From Wenjunlia vitaminophila DSM 41686 (GTDB taxonomy: Bacteria > Actinomycetota > Actinomycetes > Streptomycetales > Streptomycetaceae): a stretch of DNA of 64,000 nt. The notes beneath the pieces are model-generated. The model did not search any database. It had not been told where the DNA came from and worked only from the letters and a program-made list of their open reading frames with translations. How positions within the stretch are numbered: position 1 is the stretch's first letter; each line of letters opens with the position of its first letter. Location of the stretch: the NCBI RefSeq assembly GCF_000380165.1, contig NZ_KB904735.1, positions 52,720 to 116,719 on the forward strand. The letters are read 5' to 3'. Shown in pieces: positions 52,840 through 61,253 of this stretch. A program made the position numbers and the translations under genes.

Positions 52840-52845
52840 TAGTAT
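52840..52845 (+). promoter_or_regulatory. -10 element of the ABC-F gene (leaderless)
   Basis: TAGTAT ends 10 bp before the ATG at 52856. There is no purine-rich ribosome site before that ATG, so the message probably starts at or within a few bases of the start codon. A -35 match is poor (TTGCGC, 20 bp spacing). Confidence 0.4.
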
Positions 52846-52855
52846 GTTCTGCCTG

Positions 52856-54499
52856 ATGACTGCCACCCTCATCGCCAGGGACCTGACCGCCGCGCACGGT
52901 GACCGGGTGCTGTTCTCCGACCTGGAACTCGTGGTCGCCCCCGGGGACGTGATCGGCCTGGTCGGGGCGAACGGCGCGGGGAAGTCCACCCTGCTGCGGA
53001 TGCTCGCCGGCCTGGCGACCCCGGAGACCGGTACCGTCCGGCGGACCCCGCCCACGGCCACCGTCGGGCACCTGCCCCAGGAGCCCGAGCGGCGCCCGGG
53101 GGAGACCGTGCGGGACTTCCTGGCGCGGCGCACCGGGGTGGGCGCCGTGCAACGGGACCTCGACGCCGCGACCGAGGCACTGGTCGCCGGGGAGCGTGGG
53201 GCGGACGACGCCTACGCCGAGGCCCTGGAGCGCTGGCTGGGCCTCGGCGGCGCGGACCTGGAGGAGCGGGCCGGGGCGGTCGCCGCCGACCTGGGCCTGA
53301 CCGTCGCCCTCGACCAGCCGATGACCTCGCTCTCCGGGGGCCAGGCCGCCCGGGCGGGCCTGGCCTCGCTGCTGCTCAGCCGGTACGACGTCTTCCTGCT
53401 CGACGAGCCCACCAACGACCTCGACCTCGACGGCCTGGAGCGGCTCGAGGCGTTCGTCACCCAACTGCGCGCCGGCACGGTGCTGGTCAGCCACGACCGG
53501 GAGTTCCTGACCAGGACGGTGAACCGGGTCGTGGAACTGGACCTGTCCCAGCGGCAGGTCCGGACCTACGGCGGCGGCTACCGCGCCTACCTGACCGAAC
53601 GCGAGGTGGCGCGCAGGCAGGCCCGCGAGGACTACGACGAGTACGCCGACAAACTGTCCACGCTGCGGGAACGCGCCCGTCTCCAACGCTCCTGGACGGA
53701 CAAGGGCGTGCGCAACGCCAGGCGCAAGGCCACGGACGGGGACAAGCACGTCCGGCACGCCAGGACCGAGGCGAGCGAGAAGCAGGCCGCCAAGGCCCGG
53801 CAGACCCAGCGGTTGATCGAGCGTCTCGAGGAGGTCGAGGAGCCCCGCAAGGAGTGGGAGCTGCGGATGGAGATCGCCGCCGCCCCCCGCTCCGGCGCGG
53901 TCGTCGCCACCCTGCGCGACGCCGTGGTCCGGCGCGGATCGTTCGTCCTCGGCCCGGTCAACCTCGAGGTCTCCTGGGCCGACCGGGTTGCGATCACCGG
54001 GGCCAACGGCGCGGGGAAGTCCACCCTGCTGGCCGCCCTGCTCGGCCGGGTGCCGCTGGACGCGGGGCACGGCGCGCTCGGCCCCGGCGTGGTGGTCGGT
54101 GAAGTGGACCAGGCCCGCGGGCTGTTCCTCGGCGACGAGCCGCTGCTGGACGCCTTCGGCGCCGCCGTGCCGGACCTCTCCCCGGCGGACGCCCGCACCC
54201 TGCTGGCCAAGTTCGCCCTCCGGAGCGCCCACGTGCTGCGCCCGGCGACCAGCCTCTCCCCGGGAGAACGGACCCGGGCGGCGCTCGCGCTGCTCCAGGC
54301 GCGCGGGGTGAACCTGCTGGTCCTGGACGAACCCACCAACCACCTCGACCTGCCCGCCATCGAACAACTGGAGTCGGCGCTCGACGCGTACGCGGGGACG
54401 CTGCTGCTGGTCACCCACGACCGGCGGATGCTGGACGCGGTGCGGGTCACCCGTCGGGTGGAGCTCAGCCACGGCCGGGTCACCGACCGGGCCGTGTGA
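52856..54499 (+). CDS. ABC-F family ATPase (ribosome protection/translation factor)
   Basis: This 547-residue soluble protein has two ATPase domains in one chain and no membrane segments: Walker A GANGAGKST at 37-45 and again near 381, signatures LSGGQ (near 158) and LSPGE, and Walker B FLLDEPTNDLD and LVLDEPTNHLD. The linker between them is Arg/Lys-rich (RARLQRSWTDKGVRNARRK). ABC-F proteins bind the ribosomal E site and either rescue translation or displace antibiotics. With an Erm gene 4 kb away, antibiotic resistance is plausible but not shown. ATG at 52856; longer in-frame starts lack support. Confidence 0.9.
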   Translation: MTATLIARDLTAAHGDRVLFSDLELVVAPGDVIGLVGANGAGKSTLLRMLAGLATPETGTVRRTPPTATVGHLPQEPERRPGETVRDFLARRTGVGAVQRDLDAATEALVAGERGADDAYAEALERWLGLGGADLEERAGAVAADLGLTVALDQPMTSLSGGQAARAGLASLLLSRYDVFLLDEPTNDLDLDGLERLEAFVTQLRAGTVLVSHDREFLTRTVNRVVELDLSQRQVRTYGGGYRAYLTEREVARRQAREDYDEYADKLSTLRERARLQRSWTDKGVRNARRKATDGDKHVRHARTEASEKQAAKARQTQRLIERLEEVEEPRKEWELRMEIAAAPRSGAVVATLRDAVVRRGSFVLGPVNLEVSWADRVAITGANGAGKSTLLAALLGRVPLDAGHGALGPGVVVGEVDQARGLFLGDEPLLDAFGAAVPDLSPADARTLLAKFALRSAHVLRPATSLSPGERTRAALALLQARGVNLLVLDEPTNHLDLPAIEQLESALDAYAGTLLLVTHDRRMLDAVRVTRRVELSHGRVTDRAV

Positions 54500-54508
54500 G
54501 GAGCGACG

Positions 54509-55369
54509 ATGACGAGTGACGCCCCCGGCGAGTCGCTGCCGGCCGGACGCCGGGTGGACTTCGGACAGGCCAGGCTGCTGCCGGACGCCGACAGGCGGCG
54601 GGCCTGGCTGCTCACCGTGGACGGCGCCCCCCAGTCCTACGTCGATCTCGACGACCCCACGCACCTGGAGTTCGAGTACGTCCGGCGGATCGGTCACGTG
54701 GTGGACGTCGCCGCTCCGCCGGGTGCCCCGCTGCGGGCGCTGCACCTGGGCGGCGGGGCGCTGACCCTTCCCCGGTACGTCGCCGCGACCCGCCCCGGCT
54801 CCCGGCAACAGGTGGTCGAGGCGGACGCGGCGCTGGCCGCGTTCGTCGCCGAGGTGCTGCCGCTGCCGCCCGGAACCGACGTCACCGTGCGCACCGAGGA
54901 CGCCCGGCAGGCGCTGCTGGCCGTGCCGCAACGGACCGTGGACCTGCTGGTGGTGGACGTCTTCGGCGGAGCCCGGGTGCCCGCCCACCTGACCTCCGTG
55001 GAGTTCGTGCGAACCGCCGCCCGCTGTCTGCGGCCGGGCGGTCACTACGTGGCCAACGTCGCCGACGGGCCTCCCCTGGACTTCCTGCGCGGGCAGCTCG
55101 CCACGGTGCGTGCCGTCTTCCCCCAGGTGTGCCTGCTCGCCGAGGCGTCGCTGTTGCGCGGACGCAGGTTCGGCAACGCGGTGCTGCTGGCCGGCAACAC
55201 CGAGCTCCCGGTGGCGGAGCTCGTGCGCAGGCTGGCCTCGGACCCGTTCCCCGCCCGGGTGGAACACGGCCCGCGGCTGGACGCGCTGGCGGCGGGCGCC
55301 CGGCCGGTGGAGGACGCCACCGCCACCGGCTCGCCGGAGCCGCCCCGTGGCGCGTTCCAGGTGGGCTGA
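54509..55369 (+). CDS. Spermidine synthase-like methyltransferase-fold protein
   Basis: This 286-residue protein has the SpeE-like core: QSYVDLDDPTHLEFEYVRRIGHVVD, the SAM/dcSAM site LHLGGGALTLPRY, VVEADAALAAF and LLVVDVFGG. True spermidine synthases carry acidic residues for the amine; these are not obvious, so it may be a methyltransferase of unknown substrate. The ATG at 54509 follows GAGGAG and lies 9 bp after the ABC-F stop, indicating co-transcription. The last 30 residues are Pro/Gly/Ala-rich. Confidence 0.82.
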   Translation: MTSDAPGESLPAGRRVDFGQARLLPDADRRRAWLLTVDGAPQSYVDLDDPTHLEFEYVRRIGHVVDVAAPPGAPLRALHLGGGALTLPRYVAATRPGSRQQVVEADAALAAFVAEVLPLPPGTDVTVRTEDARQALLAVPQRTVDLLVVDVFGGARVPAHLTSVEFVRTAARCLRPGGHYVANVADGPPLDFLRGQLATVRAVFPQVCLLAEASLLRGRRFGNAVLLAGNTELPVAELVRRLASDPFPARVEHGPRLDALAAGARPVEDATATGSPEPPRGAFQVG

Positions 55370-55415
55370 CCGGGTGGGGGTGCCGGACCGCCCCGAACCG
55401 GGCGATCATGGGGGC

Positions 55416-56093
55416 ATGTCCACACGACCGCGGTCCCTCGCCGTCGCCCACCGCGGCGACCCCTACCGGTACCGGGAGAACACCCTGCCGTCGCTGCTCT
55501 CCGCGTGGCGGGCCGGAGCCGACGCGGTCGAGGTGGACGTGCGGACCACCGCGGACGGCGTTCCCGTGCTGCTGCACGACAGCACCCTGGAGCGGCTGTG
55601 GGGGATGACCGCCCCGGTGGCGCGCACCTCCTCCGACGAGGTGCGCCGGATCGGCGTCCCCACCCTGCGCGAGGCGCTGGCGACGCTGCCCTGCCGGACC
55701 CTGATCGACCTGTCCGACCCGGGCAGCGCCAGGGCGGCCGTCGCCGAGGCGCACGCGTGCGGGGCGGGTGACCGGGTGTACTACTGCGGCGGGTTCGCTT
55801 CCATGGCCGCGGTGCGCGAGGCGGACCCGGCCACGGAGATCGCCCTGACCTGGAACCGTGCCGCGCCGCCTCCGGACCACCTGCTGCGGTGGCTCCGCCC
55901 GCGCTGGCTGAACCTGCCGTTCGGCCTGGTCAACCAGGCGCTGGTGGACCGGGTCCACGGGCTTGGCCTGCGCTGCGGGGTGTGGACGGTGGACCGGCCG
56001 CGCACCATGACCAGACTGGTGGGGCTCGGCGTGGACGCGATCACCACCAACCGAATAGCCGCCCTACGGGGCCTGATCGGCCCCCCACACTGA
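55416..56093 (+). CDS. Glycerophosphodiester phosphodiesterase
   Basis: This 225-residue protein has a GDPD TIM barrel: AHRGDPYRYRENTLPS (catalytic HR and the metal glutamate), AVEVDVRTTADGVPVLLHDSTLERL (second metal pair and catalytic His) and VWTVDRPRTMTRLVGLGVDAITTNR at the end. It hydrolyses glycerophosphodiesters to glycerol-3-phosphate and an alcohol. There is no signal peptide, so it should act in the cytoplasm. The ATG at 55416 lies 46 bp after the preceding gene, and the gene is probably in the same transcript. Confidence 0.9.
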   Translation: MSTRPRSLAVAHRGDPYRYRENTLPSLLSAWRAGADAVEVDVRTTADGVPVLLHDSTLERLWGMTAPVARTSSDEVRRIGVPTLREALATLPCRTLIDLSDPGSARAAVAEAHACGAGDRVYYCGGFASMAAVREADPATEIALTWNRAAPPPDHLLRWLRPRWLNLPFGLVNQALVDRVHGLGLRCGVWTVDRPRTMTRLVGLGVDAITTNRIAALRGLIGPPH

Positions 56094-56105
56094 CTTACTT
56101 GTTGG

Positions 56106-56111
56106 TAACAT
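56106..56111 (+). promoter_or_regulatory. -10 element upstream of the thioesterase-like gene
   Basis: TAACAT ends 6 bp before the ATG at 56118, consistent with a leaderless message. It overlaps TGTT-GGT-AACA, a small inverted repeat that could be an operator. No good -35 is seen. Confidence 0.35.
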
Positions 56112-56117
56112 CCGGTC

Positions 56118-56570
56118 ATGACCGATGCGACCGCCTCGATCGGCGAACTGCTGACGGCGACTGTCCCGATGGTGCGCACGCTCAACCTCGAGTTCCTCGA
56201 GACCACACCGGAACGCGCCGTGCTGAGGCTCCCCGACCAGCCGGAGTACCGCAACCACGTGGGCGGTCCCCACGCTGGTGCGATGTTCACCCTCGCCGAG
56301 TCGGCCAGTGGTGCCGTGGTGCTGGCGGCCTTCGGGCCCTGGCTCACCCGCGCGGTGCCGCTGGTTGTCCGGGCCGAGGCCTCCTACCGGAAGTTGGCGA
56401 AGGGCCCGGTGAAGGCCACCGCCCGCCTGGTCCGTCCGGTCGACGAGGTGGTGGCCGAGCTGGACGCCGGGCAGCGTCCGGAGTTCTGGGTCTCCGTGGT
56501 GATCACCCGGGAGGACGGGGACACCACCGGCGAGGTGTCCGTGCTGTGGACACTGCGCCCCCACGACTGA
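56118..56570 (+). CDS. Hot-dog fold thioesterase-like protein (DUF4442 type)
   Basis: This 150-residue protein has YRNHVGGPHAGAMFTLAESASGAVVLAAFG, the long central helix with the His/Gly lead-in of hot-dog thioesterases, and a following strand VRAEASYRKLAKGPV. Family members hydrolyse acyl-CoA or serve as binding proteins. The ATG at 56118 is leaderless by promoter position. Next to SoxR, which may mean redox control, but no shared promoter is visible. Confidence 0.8.
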   Translation: MTDATASIGELLTATVPMVRTLNLEFLETTPERAVLRLPDQPEYRNHVGGPHAGAMFTLAESASGAVVLAAFGPWLTRAVPLVVRAEASYRKLAKGPVKATARLVRPVDEVVAELDAGQRPEFWVSVVITREDGDTTGEVSVLWTLRPHD

Positions 56571-56597
56571 GCCGCCGACGGAGTTACAGTTCCCGTT

Positions 56598-57266
56598 GTG
56601 ACTCAGCTTCCCCCGCGCCACAAGGAGCTCACCGTCGGGCAGCTCTCCGCCCGCAGCGGCGTCTCGGTGTCCGCGCTGCACTTCTACGAGTCCAAGTCAC
56701 TGATCAGGAGTCGGCGCACCAGCGGCAACCAACGGCGCTACTCCCGGGACACGCTGCGCCGGGTCGCGTTCATCCGTGCCTCCCAGCGGGTGGGTATCCC
56801 GCTGAGCACCATCCGGGAGGCGCTCGCCGGCCTGCCCGAGGGCCGCACCCCGAACAGCCGGGACTGGGCCGAGCTGTCCACCCGCTGGCGCGCCGAACTG
56901 GAGACCAGGATCGACCAGCTCCTGCGGCTGCGGGACGCCCTCAGCGAGTGCATCGGCTGTGGCTGCCTCTCGCTCGAGCACTGCGTGCTGTCCAATCCGG
57001 ACGACCGGATGGGCGGGCTGGGACCGGGATCGCTGGTGCTCTCCCCGCCGCCCGCGACCACCGAGGGGGGCCTGGACCGCGAGATCGGCCAGAAGGTCTC
57101 CTGCGAGACGGTCTACCAGGCCGCCGTCCGCGCGGGCACCTGTGCCGCCCCCGCCGGGGACACCCCGGCCACCTGCACCGTTCCGCCCCGGGGGACCGCG
57201 GCCCGCGGTGCGGCACCGGCCCAGGACACCGCCGGCCCGGCGCGGCCCGCCCATCCGCAGGCGTAG
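56598..57266 (+). CDS. soxR: SoxR-like MerR-family redox sensor with long C-terminal tail
   Basis: This 222-residue regulator has a MerR helix-turn-helix (LTVGQLSARSGVSVSALHFYE), a dimerisation helix and the [2Fe-2S] cysteines C118, C121, C123 and C129 (CIGCGCLSLEHC), followed by NPDDR as in SoxR. In actinomycetes SoxR responds to redox-active pigments and quinones. Typical SoxR proteins have about 150-175 residues; here about 70 extra residues follow, with more cysteines (SCETVYQ, AGTCAAP, PATCTV). GTG start at 56598. The flavin dehydrogenase gene downstream is a possible target. Confidence 0.88.
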   Translation: MTQLPPRHKELTVGQLSARSGVSVSALHFYESKSLIRSRRTSGNQRRYSRDTLRRVAFIRASQRVGIPLSTIREALAGLPEGRTPNSRDWAELSTRWRAELETRIDQLLRLRDALSECIGCGCLSLEHCVLSNPDDRMGGLGPGSLVLSPPPATTEGGLDREIGQKVSCETVYQAAVRAGTCAAPAGDTPATCTVPPRGTAARGAAPAQDTAGPARPAHPQA

Positions 57267-57316
57267 CCGCCGCCCGCCGGGGGCGACCCCGGGTGGCAGG
57301 GGGCGGCGTCCGTCCA

Positions 57317-57345
57317 CGCCGTGTGGGGGCGCGGCCCCCACGGCG
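57317..57345. terminator. Hairpin terminator after soxR
   Basis: CGCCGTG and GGGGC pair with GCCCCCACGGCG, with a 2-nt bulge and a GCG loop, 50 bp after the soxR stop. The flanks repeat GGCGGCGTCCGTC on either side. Confidence 0.6.
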
Positions 57346-57372
57346 GCGTCCGTCGCTTCCCGGAGCGAGGGC

Positions 57373-57389
57373 GCTGACGTCACGTCAGC
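57373..57389. promoter_or_regulatory. 17-bp perfect palindrome upstream of the flavin dehydrogenase gene
   Basis: GCTGACGT-C-ACGTCAGC is a perfect inverted repeat about 108 bp before the start codon at 57497. Two tandem TTGACC boxes follow at 57427 and 57434. A repressor site is likely; it does not resemble a classic SoxR box. Confidence 0.45.
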
Positions 57390-57496
57390 CACCGGGACCG
57401 GTCAGTCCCCCCGACGTGGACGCGCGTTGACCGTTGACCCGCTCGGCTGAAGAATCAGGGCCCCCACGCCCGCGCCCCGACGGAAGGACAGCCACC

Positions 57497-59152
57497 ATGG
57501 CCCTCGACGCCGACGTCATCGTTGTCGGAGCAGGACTCGCCGGTCTGGTCGCCACCGCGGAACTCGCCGACGCGGGGCGCCGGGTGATCCTGCTCGACCA
57601 GGAACCCGAGGCGTCGCTCGGTGGGCAGGCGTTCTGGTCGTTCGGCGGCCTGTTCCTCGTTGACTCCCCGGAACAGCGCCGGATGCGCATCCGGGACTCC
57701 GCGGGACTCGCCCTCCAGGACTGGCTCGGCACCGCCGGCTTCGACCGGCCCGAGGACCACTGGCCGCGCCGCTGGGCCGAGGCGTACGTGGACTTCGCCG
57801 CCGGGGAGAAACGGAGCTGGCTGCGGGCACAGGGGGTGCGCTTCTTCCCCGTGGTGGGCTGGGCGGAGCGCGGCGGCTACCTGGCCACGGGCCACGGGAA
57901 CTCGGTGCCGAGGTTCCACATCACCTGGGGCACCGGCCCCGGCCTGCTCGAACCGTTCGTCCGCCGGGTGCGCTCCGCCGTGGAACGGGGCCTGGTCACC
58001 CTGCGCTTCCGGCACCGGGTGACCGCGCTGAGCAGCAGCGCGGGAGCCGTGGACGGGGTCGAGGGGGAGGTGCTCGAGCCGAGCGGGGCCCGCCGTGGCG
58101 AGCGCAGCGGGCGCCGGGTCACCGGCACCTTCGCTCTGCGCGCCCAGGCCGTGGTGGTGACGTCGGGCGGCATCGGCGGCAACCACGACCTGGTGCGGGA
58201 GAACTGGCCGGAGCGGCTGGGCAACCCGCCGAAACGGATGCTGTCCGGTGTACCGGAACACGTGGACGGGCTGATGCTGGGCGTCACCGAACGGGCCGGC
58301 GGCCGGGTGATCAACCCCGACCGGATGTGGCACTACACCGAGGGCATAGAGAACTGGAACCCCGTCTGGCACCGGCACGGGATACGGATACTCCCCGGCC
58401 CCTCGTCCCTGTGGCTCGACGCCCGCGGACAGCGCCTGCCGGTACCGCTGTTCCCCGGCTTCGACACCCTGGGCACGCTGGAACACATCCTGCGGACCGG
58501 GTACGACCACACCTGGTTCGTCCTCACCCAGAAGATCGTGGAGAAGGAGTTCGCGCTGTCGGGGTCGGAGCAGAACCCCGACCTGACCGGCCGCAGCGTG
58601 CGCGGTGTGCTGCGTCGGGCGCTGCCCGGCGCCTCGGGGCCCGTGGACGCGTTCCTGCACAAGGGCGCGGACTTCGTGGTCGCGAGGGACCTGGCCACCC
58701 TGGTGCGCGGCATGAACGAACGGGTCGGGCAGCCCCTGATCGACGAGGCCGAACTGCGGCACGAGATCACCGCCAGGGACCGGGAGGTCGGCAACCCCTT
58801 CACCAAGGACCTCCAGTTGACGGCCGTCCACGGGGCCCGCGCGTACCTCGGGGACCGACTGATCCGCGTGGCGCCCCCGCACCGCCTGCTGGACCCCAAG
58901 GCGGGCCCGCTGATCGCGGTGCGGCTCAACATCCTCACCCGCAAGACCCTCGGCGGCCTGGAGACCGACCTGTCCGGACGGGTGCTGCGCCCCGGCGGCG
59001 AACCCCTCACCGGGGTGTACGCGGCCGGCGAGGTGAGCGGCTTCGGTGGCGGCGGCGTGCACGGCTACCGGTCCCTGGAGGGCACCTTCCTCGGCGGCTG
59101 CCTGTTCTCCGGTCGCACGGCGGGGCGCGCGGTGGCCGACGCCCTCGGATAG
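57497..59152 (+). CDS. FAD-binding dehydrogenase (KstD/fumarate-reductase flavoprotein family)
   Basis: This 551-residue flavoprotein has the N-terminal dinucleotide motif VIVVGAGLAGLVATAELADAG, the VVVTSGGIGGN strand, and a C-terminal FAD block (GVYAAGEVSGFGGGGVHGYRSLEGTFLGGCLFSGR). The family oxidises or reduces C-C bonds next to carbonyls, for example 3-ketosteroid delta-1-dehydrogenases and related putative FAD-binding dehydrogenases. GGAAGG precedes the ATG at 57497; a longer frame from 57434 is less likely. The substrate is unknown. Its stop is 26 bp from the convergent gamma-carbonic-anhydrase gene. Confidence 0.88.
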   Translation: MALDADVIVVGAGLAGLVATAELADAGRRVILLDQEPEASLGGQAFWSFGGLFLVDSPEQRRMRIRDSAGLALQDWLGTAGFDRPEDHWPRRWAEAYVDFAAGEKRSWLRAQGVRFFPVVGWAERGGYLATGHGNSVPRFHITWGTGPGLLEPFVRRVRSAVERGLVTLRFRHRVTALSSSAGAVDGVEGEVLEPSGARRGERSGRRVTGTFALRAQAVVVTSGGIGGNHDLVRENWPERLGNPPKRMLSGVPEHVDGLMLGVTERAGGRVINPDRMWHYTEGIENWNPVWHRHGIRILPGPSSLWLDARGQRLPVPLFPGFDTLGTLEHILRTGYDHTWFVLTQKIVEKEFALSGSEQNPDLTGRSVRGVLRRALPGASGPVDAFLHKGADFVVARDLATLVRGMNERVGQPLIDEAELRHEITARDREVGNPFTKDLQLTAVHGARAYLGDRLIRVAPPHRLLDPKAGPLIAVRLNILTRKTLGGLETDLSGRVLRPGGEPLTGVYAAGEVSGFGGGGVHGYRSLEGTFLGGCLFSGRTAGRAVADALG

Positions 59153-59178
59153 CCGACGGCTGGCCGGGGCGCGCCGCG

Positions 59179-59697
59179 TCAGAGCGACCGGTGGGCCTCG
59201 GCCAGCAGCAGGTACCCGTCGGCGTTCGCCTTGATCGTCGCCCGTTCGTCCTCGGTGAGCTGCCGGCGCACCCTGCCGGGCACCCCGGCGACCAGGGAAC
59301 CGGGCGGGACCTCGGTTCCAGGGAGCACCACCGCCCCCGCGGCGATCAGCGAACCGGCGCCGACCCGCGCGCCGTTCAGCACCCGGGCGCCCATGCCCAC
59401 CAGCACGTCGTCCTCGATCACGCAGCCGTGCAGCACCGCGTTGTGGCCGACGGTGATCCGCTCCCCGAGCACCGCGGGGAACCCGAGGTCGGCGTGGATC
59501 GTGCAGTTGTCCTGCACGTTGCTGTCAGCGCCCACGGTGATGGACTCGGCGTCTCCGCGCAGCACCGCGTGGTACCAGATGTTCGCCCGCGCCTCGAGCC
59601 GGACCGCTCCCAGCACCACCGCGGTGGGGGCGACGAACGCCTCCGGGTGGACCACCGGGGCCCGTCCCGCCACCGCCGCGATCAACGCCTCCGCCAT
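59179..59697 (-). CDS. Gamma-class carbonic anhydrase family protein
   Basis: This 172-residue left-handed beta-helix protein has hexapeptide repeats and three metal histidines: NCTIHADLG and VGHNAVLHGC. Family members are trimers; some are carbonic anhydrases, others (PaaY/YrdA-like) have thioesterase or unknown roles. The ATG at 59697 gives MAEALIAAVAG. The window's other beta-helix gene at 59840 is divergent to it. Confidence 0.87.
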   Translation of the reverse strand: MAEALIAAVAGRAPVVHPEAFVAPTAVVLGAVRLEARANIWYHAVLRGDAESITVGADSNVQDNCTIHADLGFPAVLGERITVGHNAVLHGCVIEDDVLVGMGARVLNGARVGAGSLIAAGAVVLPGTEVPPGSLVAGVPGRVRRQLTEDERATIKANADGYLLLAEAHRSL

Positions 59698-59839
59698 ACC
59701 AGGTCTCCTCGTCGTCGTGTCCCGGGTCGCGTTCCGCCCCGTGCCGTGACCGGTCGTGCCACCGGCACCGTAGCGTCGCCGCCACCGGAGCCGGAGCCCC
59801 GGGGCGCAACCGTGAACCCCGGGCCGGTACCGTGAGCCC

Positions 59840-60658
59840 GTGGCAGCGTTCGGGAACGTGTCCTTGGCACTGCGGGAGCGGCGGCGACGTGCCCTTTCCC
59901 TCCTGGTGCACCGCGGTTGGCGCTGGGTGCAGGAGACCGGTTCTGTGACCGCGCACCGCCCCGGGCCACTGCGCTTCGCCAGGATCGGAGACGGTACCAG
60001 GCTGGCCTTCCCCCTGGGCACGGTCTTCGGCGAGCAGTGCATCGAACTCGGTGACCACTGCGTGATCGGGGAACAGGTCACCCTGACCGCCGGGATGCTG
60101 CCCGGACTCGAGCTGGGACCCGACCCGATCGTCCGGGTCGGCAACGGCTGCGTGATCGGCCGCGGCAGCCACCTGGTCGCACACCACCGGCTGGTCCTCG
60201 GTGACGACGTCTTCTGCGGCCCCTACGTGTACATCACCGACGGGAACCACTCGTACGACGACGTCGAGCAGCCCGTGGGTCGGCAGTGGCCGCGCACCGC
60301 GGCGGTGGAGGTGGGCTCCGGGAGCTGGTTGGGATCGGGATGCGTGATCCTGCCGGGCGCCCGGCTCGGACGGAACGTCGTGGTCGGCGCCGGTGCCGTG
60401 GTCCGCGGCACCGTCCCGGACTTCCACGTCGTGGCGGGCGCGCCCGCGCGGGTGGTGCGCCGCTACCTCCCGGGGACGGGGTGGGAGCCGCCGCTGCGCA
60501 CCCCCACCCCGGTCCCGCTGCCGGAGGGGGTCACCCACCGGCAGCTGCTCGCCCTGGCCGAAGAGGCGGAGAGGGCCGCCCGGTGGGGGACCGAGGCGGT
60601 CAGCCCTGACCCGGACGGGCAGGGGACGGGCGCCAGGACGGGGCCAGTCGCGCCGTGA
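59840..60658 (+). CDS. Left-handed beta-helix acyltransferase
   Basis: This 272-residue protein has hexapeptide repeats from about residue 60 to 200 (VIGEQVTLTAG, CVIGRGSHLVAHH, LGSGCVILPGARLG, VVGAGAVVRG) and the acetyltransferase motif TDGNHSYDD, where the histidine is the usual catalytic base of the maltose/galactoside acetyltransferase group. It probably transfers an acetyl or other acyl group to a sugar or a cell-envelope component. GTG start. The last 60 residues are low-complexity, and the 3' end overlaps the convergent GNAT gene by 59 bp. Confidence 0.83.
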   Translation: MAAFGNVSLALRERRRRALSLLVHRGWRWVQETGSVTAHRPGPLRFARIGDGTRLAFPLGTVFGEQCIELGDHCVIGEQVTLTAGMLPGLELGPDPIVRVGNGCVIGRGSHLVAHHRLVLGDDVFCGPYVYITDGNHSYDDVEQPVGRQWPRTAAVEVGSGSWLGSGCVILPGARLGRNVVVGAGAVVRGTVPDFHVVAGAPARVVRRYLPGTGWEPPLRTPTPVPLPEGVTHRQLLALAEEAERAARWGTEAVSPDPDGQGTGARTGPVAP

Positions 60659-61253
60659 CCGTCAGGGTGCCCTGCTCGACCCGGTGCTCCAGGGGGAGGC
60701 CGAGGTGCCGCATCACCGCCACCACGCCCGTGTTGTCCGCCTGGGTCACCGCGTAGACGCTGGCCGCGCGGGCGTCGACGGCCAGGTCCACCAGCCGGCG
60801 CAGCAGCGCGCGGCCGATGCCGCGGCCCTGCCAGGCGTCCGCGACCAGCAGGGCGACCTCGGCGTCCGGGGCGTCCCAGAGCAGGTGCGCCACGGCCACC
60901 ATCCGCCCGTCCGCTGCCCTCGCGGCGAGGGTGTGCCCGTGCCGGGGGTCGAGCAGGTGCGGCAGGTACCGGTCCACGTCGTGGGTCGGGCCGGGGTAGC
61001 GCCTGCGGAGCGTCCCGGGTGAGCAGCGCTGGTGCAGCGCCACCGCGGCCGCCAACGCCTCGGGCCCCGCCTGGTGTACGGTCACCTCTTCGACGCCGGG
61101 TGACGGCGCGGCCGGCGCGCCCGAGGGCGCCCAGGTGCCGAGCCTCGCGTCGAGGTTCATCAGCGTCCAGGCGCGGTCGAAGTCCTCTGCGCTGGCGGGC
61201 CAGCGGTGCCCGGACGCGGACCGGGTGCGGGTACGAGAGCGCTTGTCCGTCAT
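60600..61253 (-). CDS. GNAT-family N-acetyltransferase
   Basis: This 217-residue protein has the GNAT core in the second half: VAVAHLLWDAPDAEVALLVADAWQGRGIGRALLRRLVDLA, with the acetyl-CoA-binding Q-G-R-G-I-G loop. The first 60 residues are Arg/Ser-rich and not conserved-looking. It acetylates an unknown amine or protein. The ATG at 61253 is used; a frame to 61451 passes through low-bias sequence. Its 3' 59 bp overlap the end of the convergent acyltransferase. Confidence 0.85.
   Translation of the reverse strand: MTDKRSRTRTRSASGHRWPASAEDFDRAWTLMNLDARLGTWAPSGAPAAPSPGVEEVTVHQAGPEALAAAVALHQRCSPGTLRRRYPGPTHDVDRYLPHLLDPRHGHTLAARAADGRMVAVAHLLWDAPDAEVALLVADAWQGRGIGRALLRRLVDLAVDARAASVYAVTQADNTGVVAVMRHLGLPLEHRVEQGTLTVTARLAPSWRPSPARPGQG

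Noticed and set aside
47259..54499. Macrolide biosynthetic gene cluster around erm
   Set aside because: No PKS, glycosyltransferase or deoxysugar genes are present in the window.
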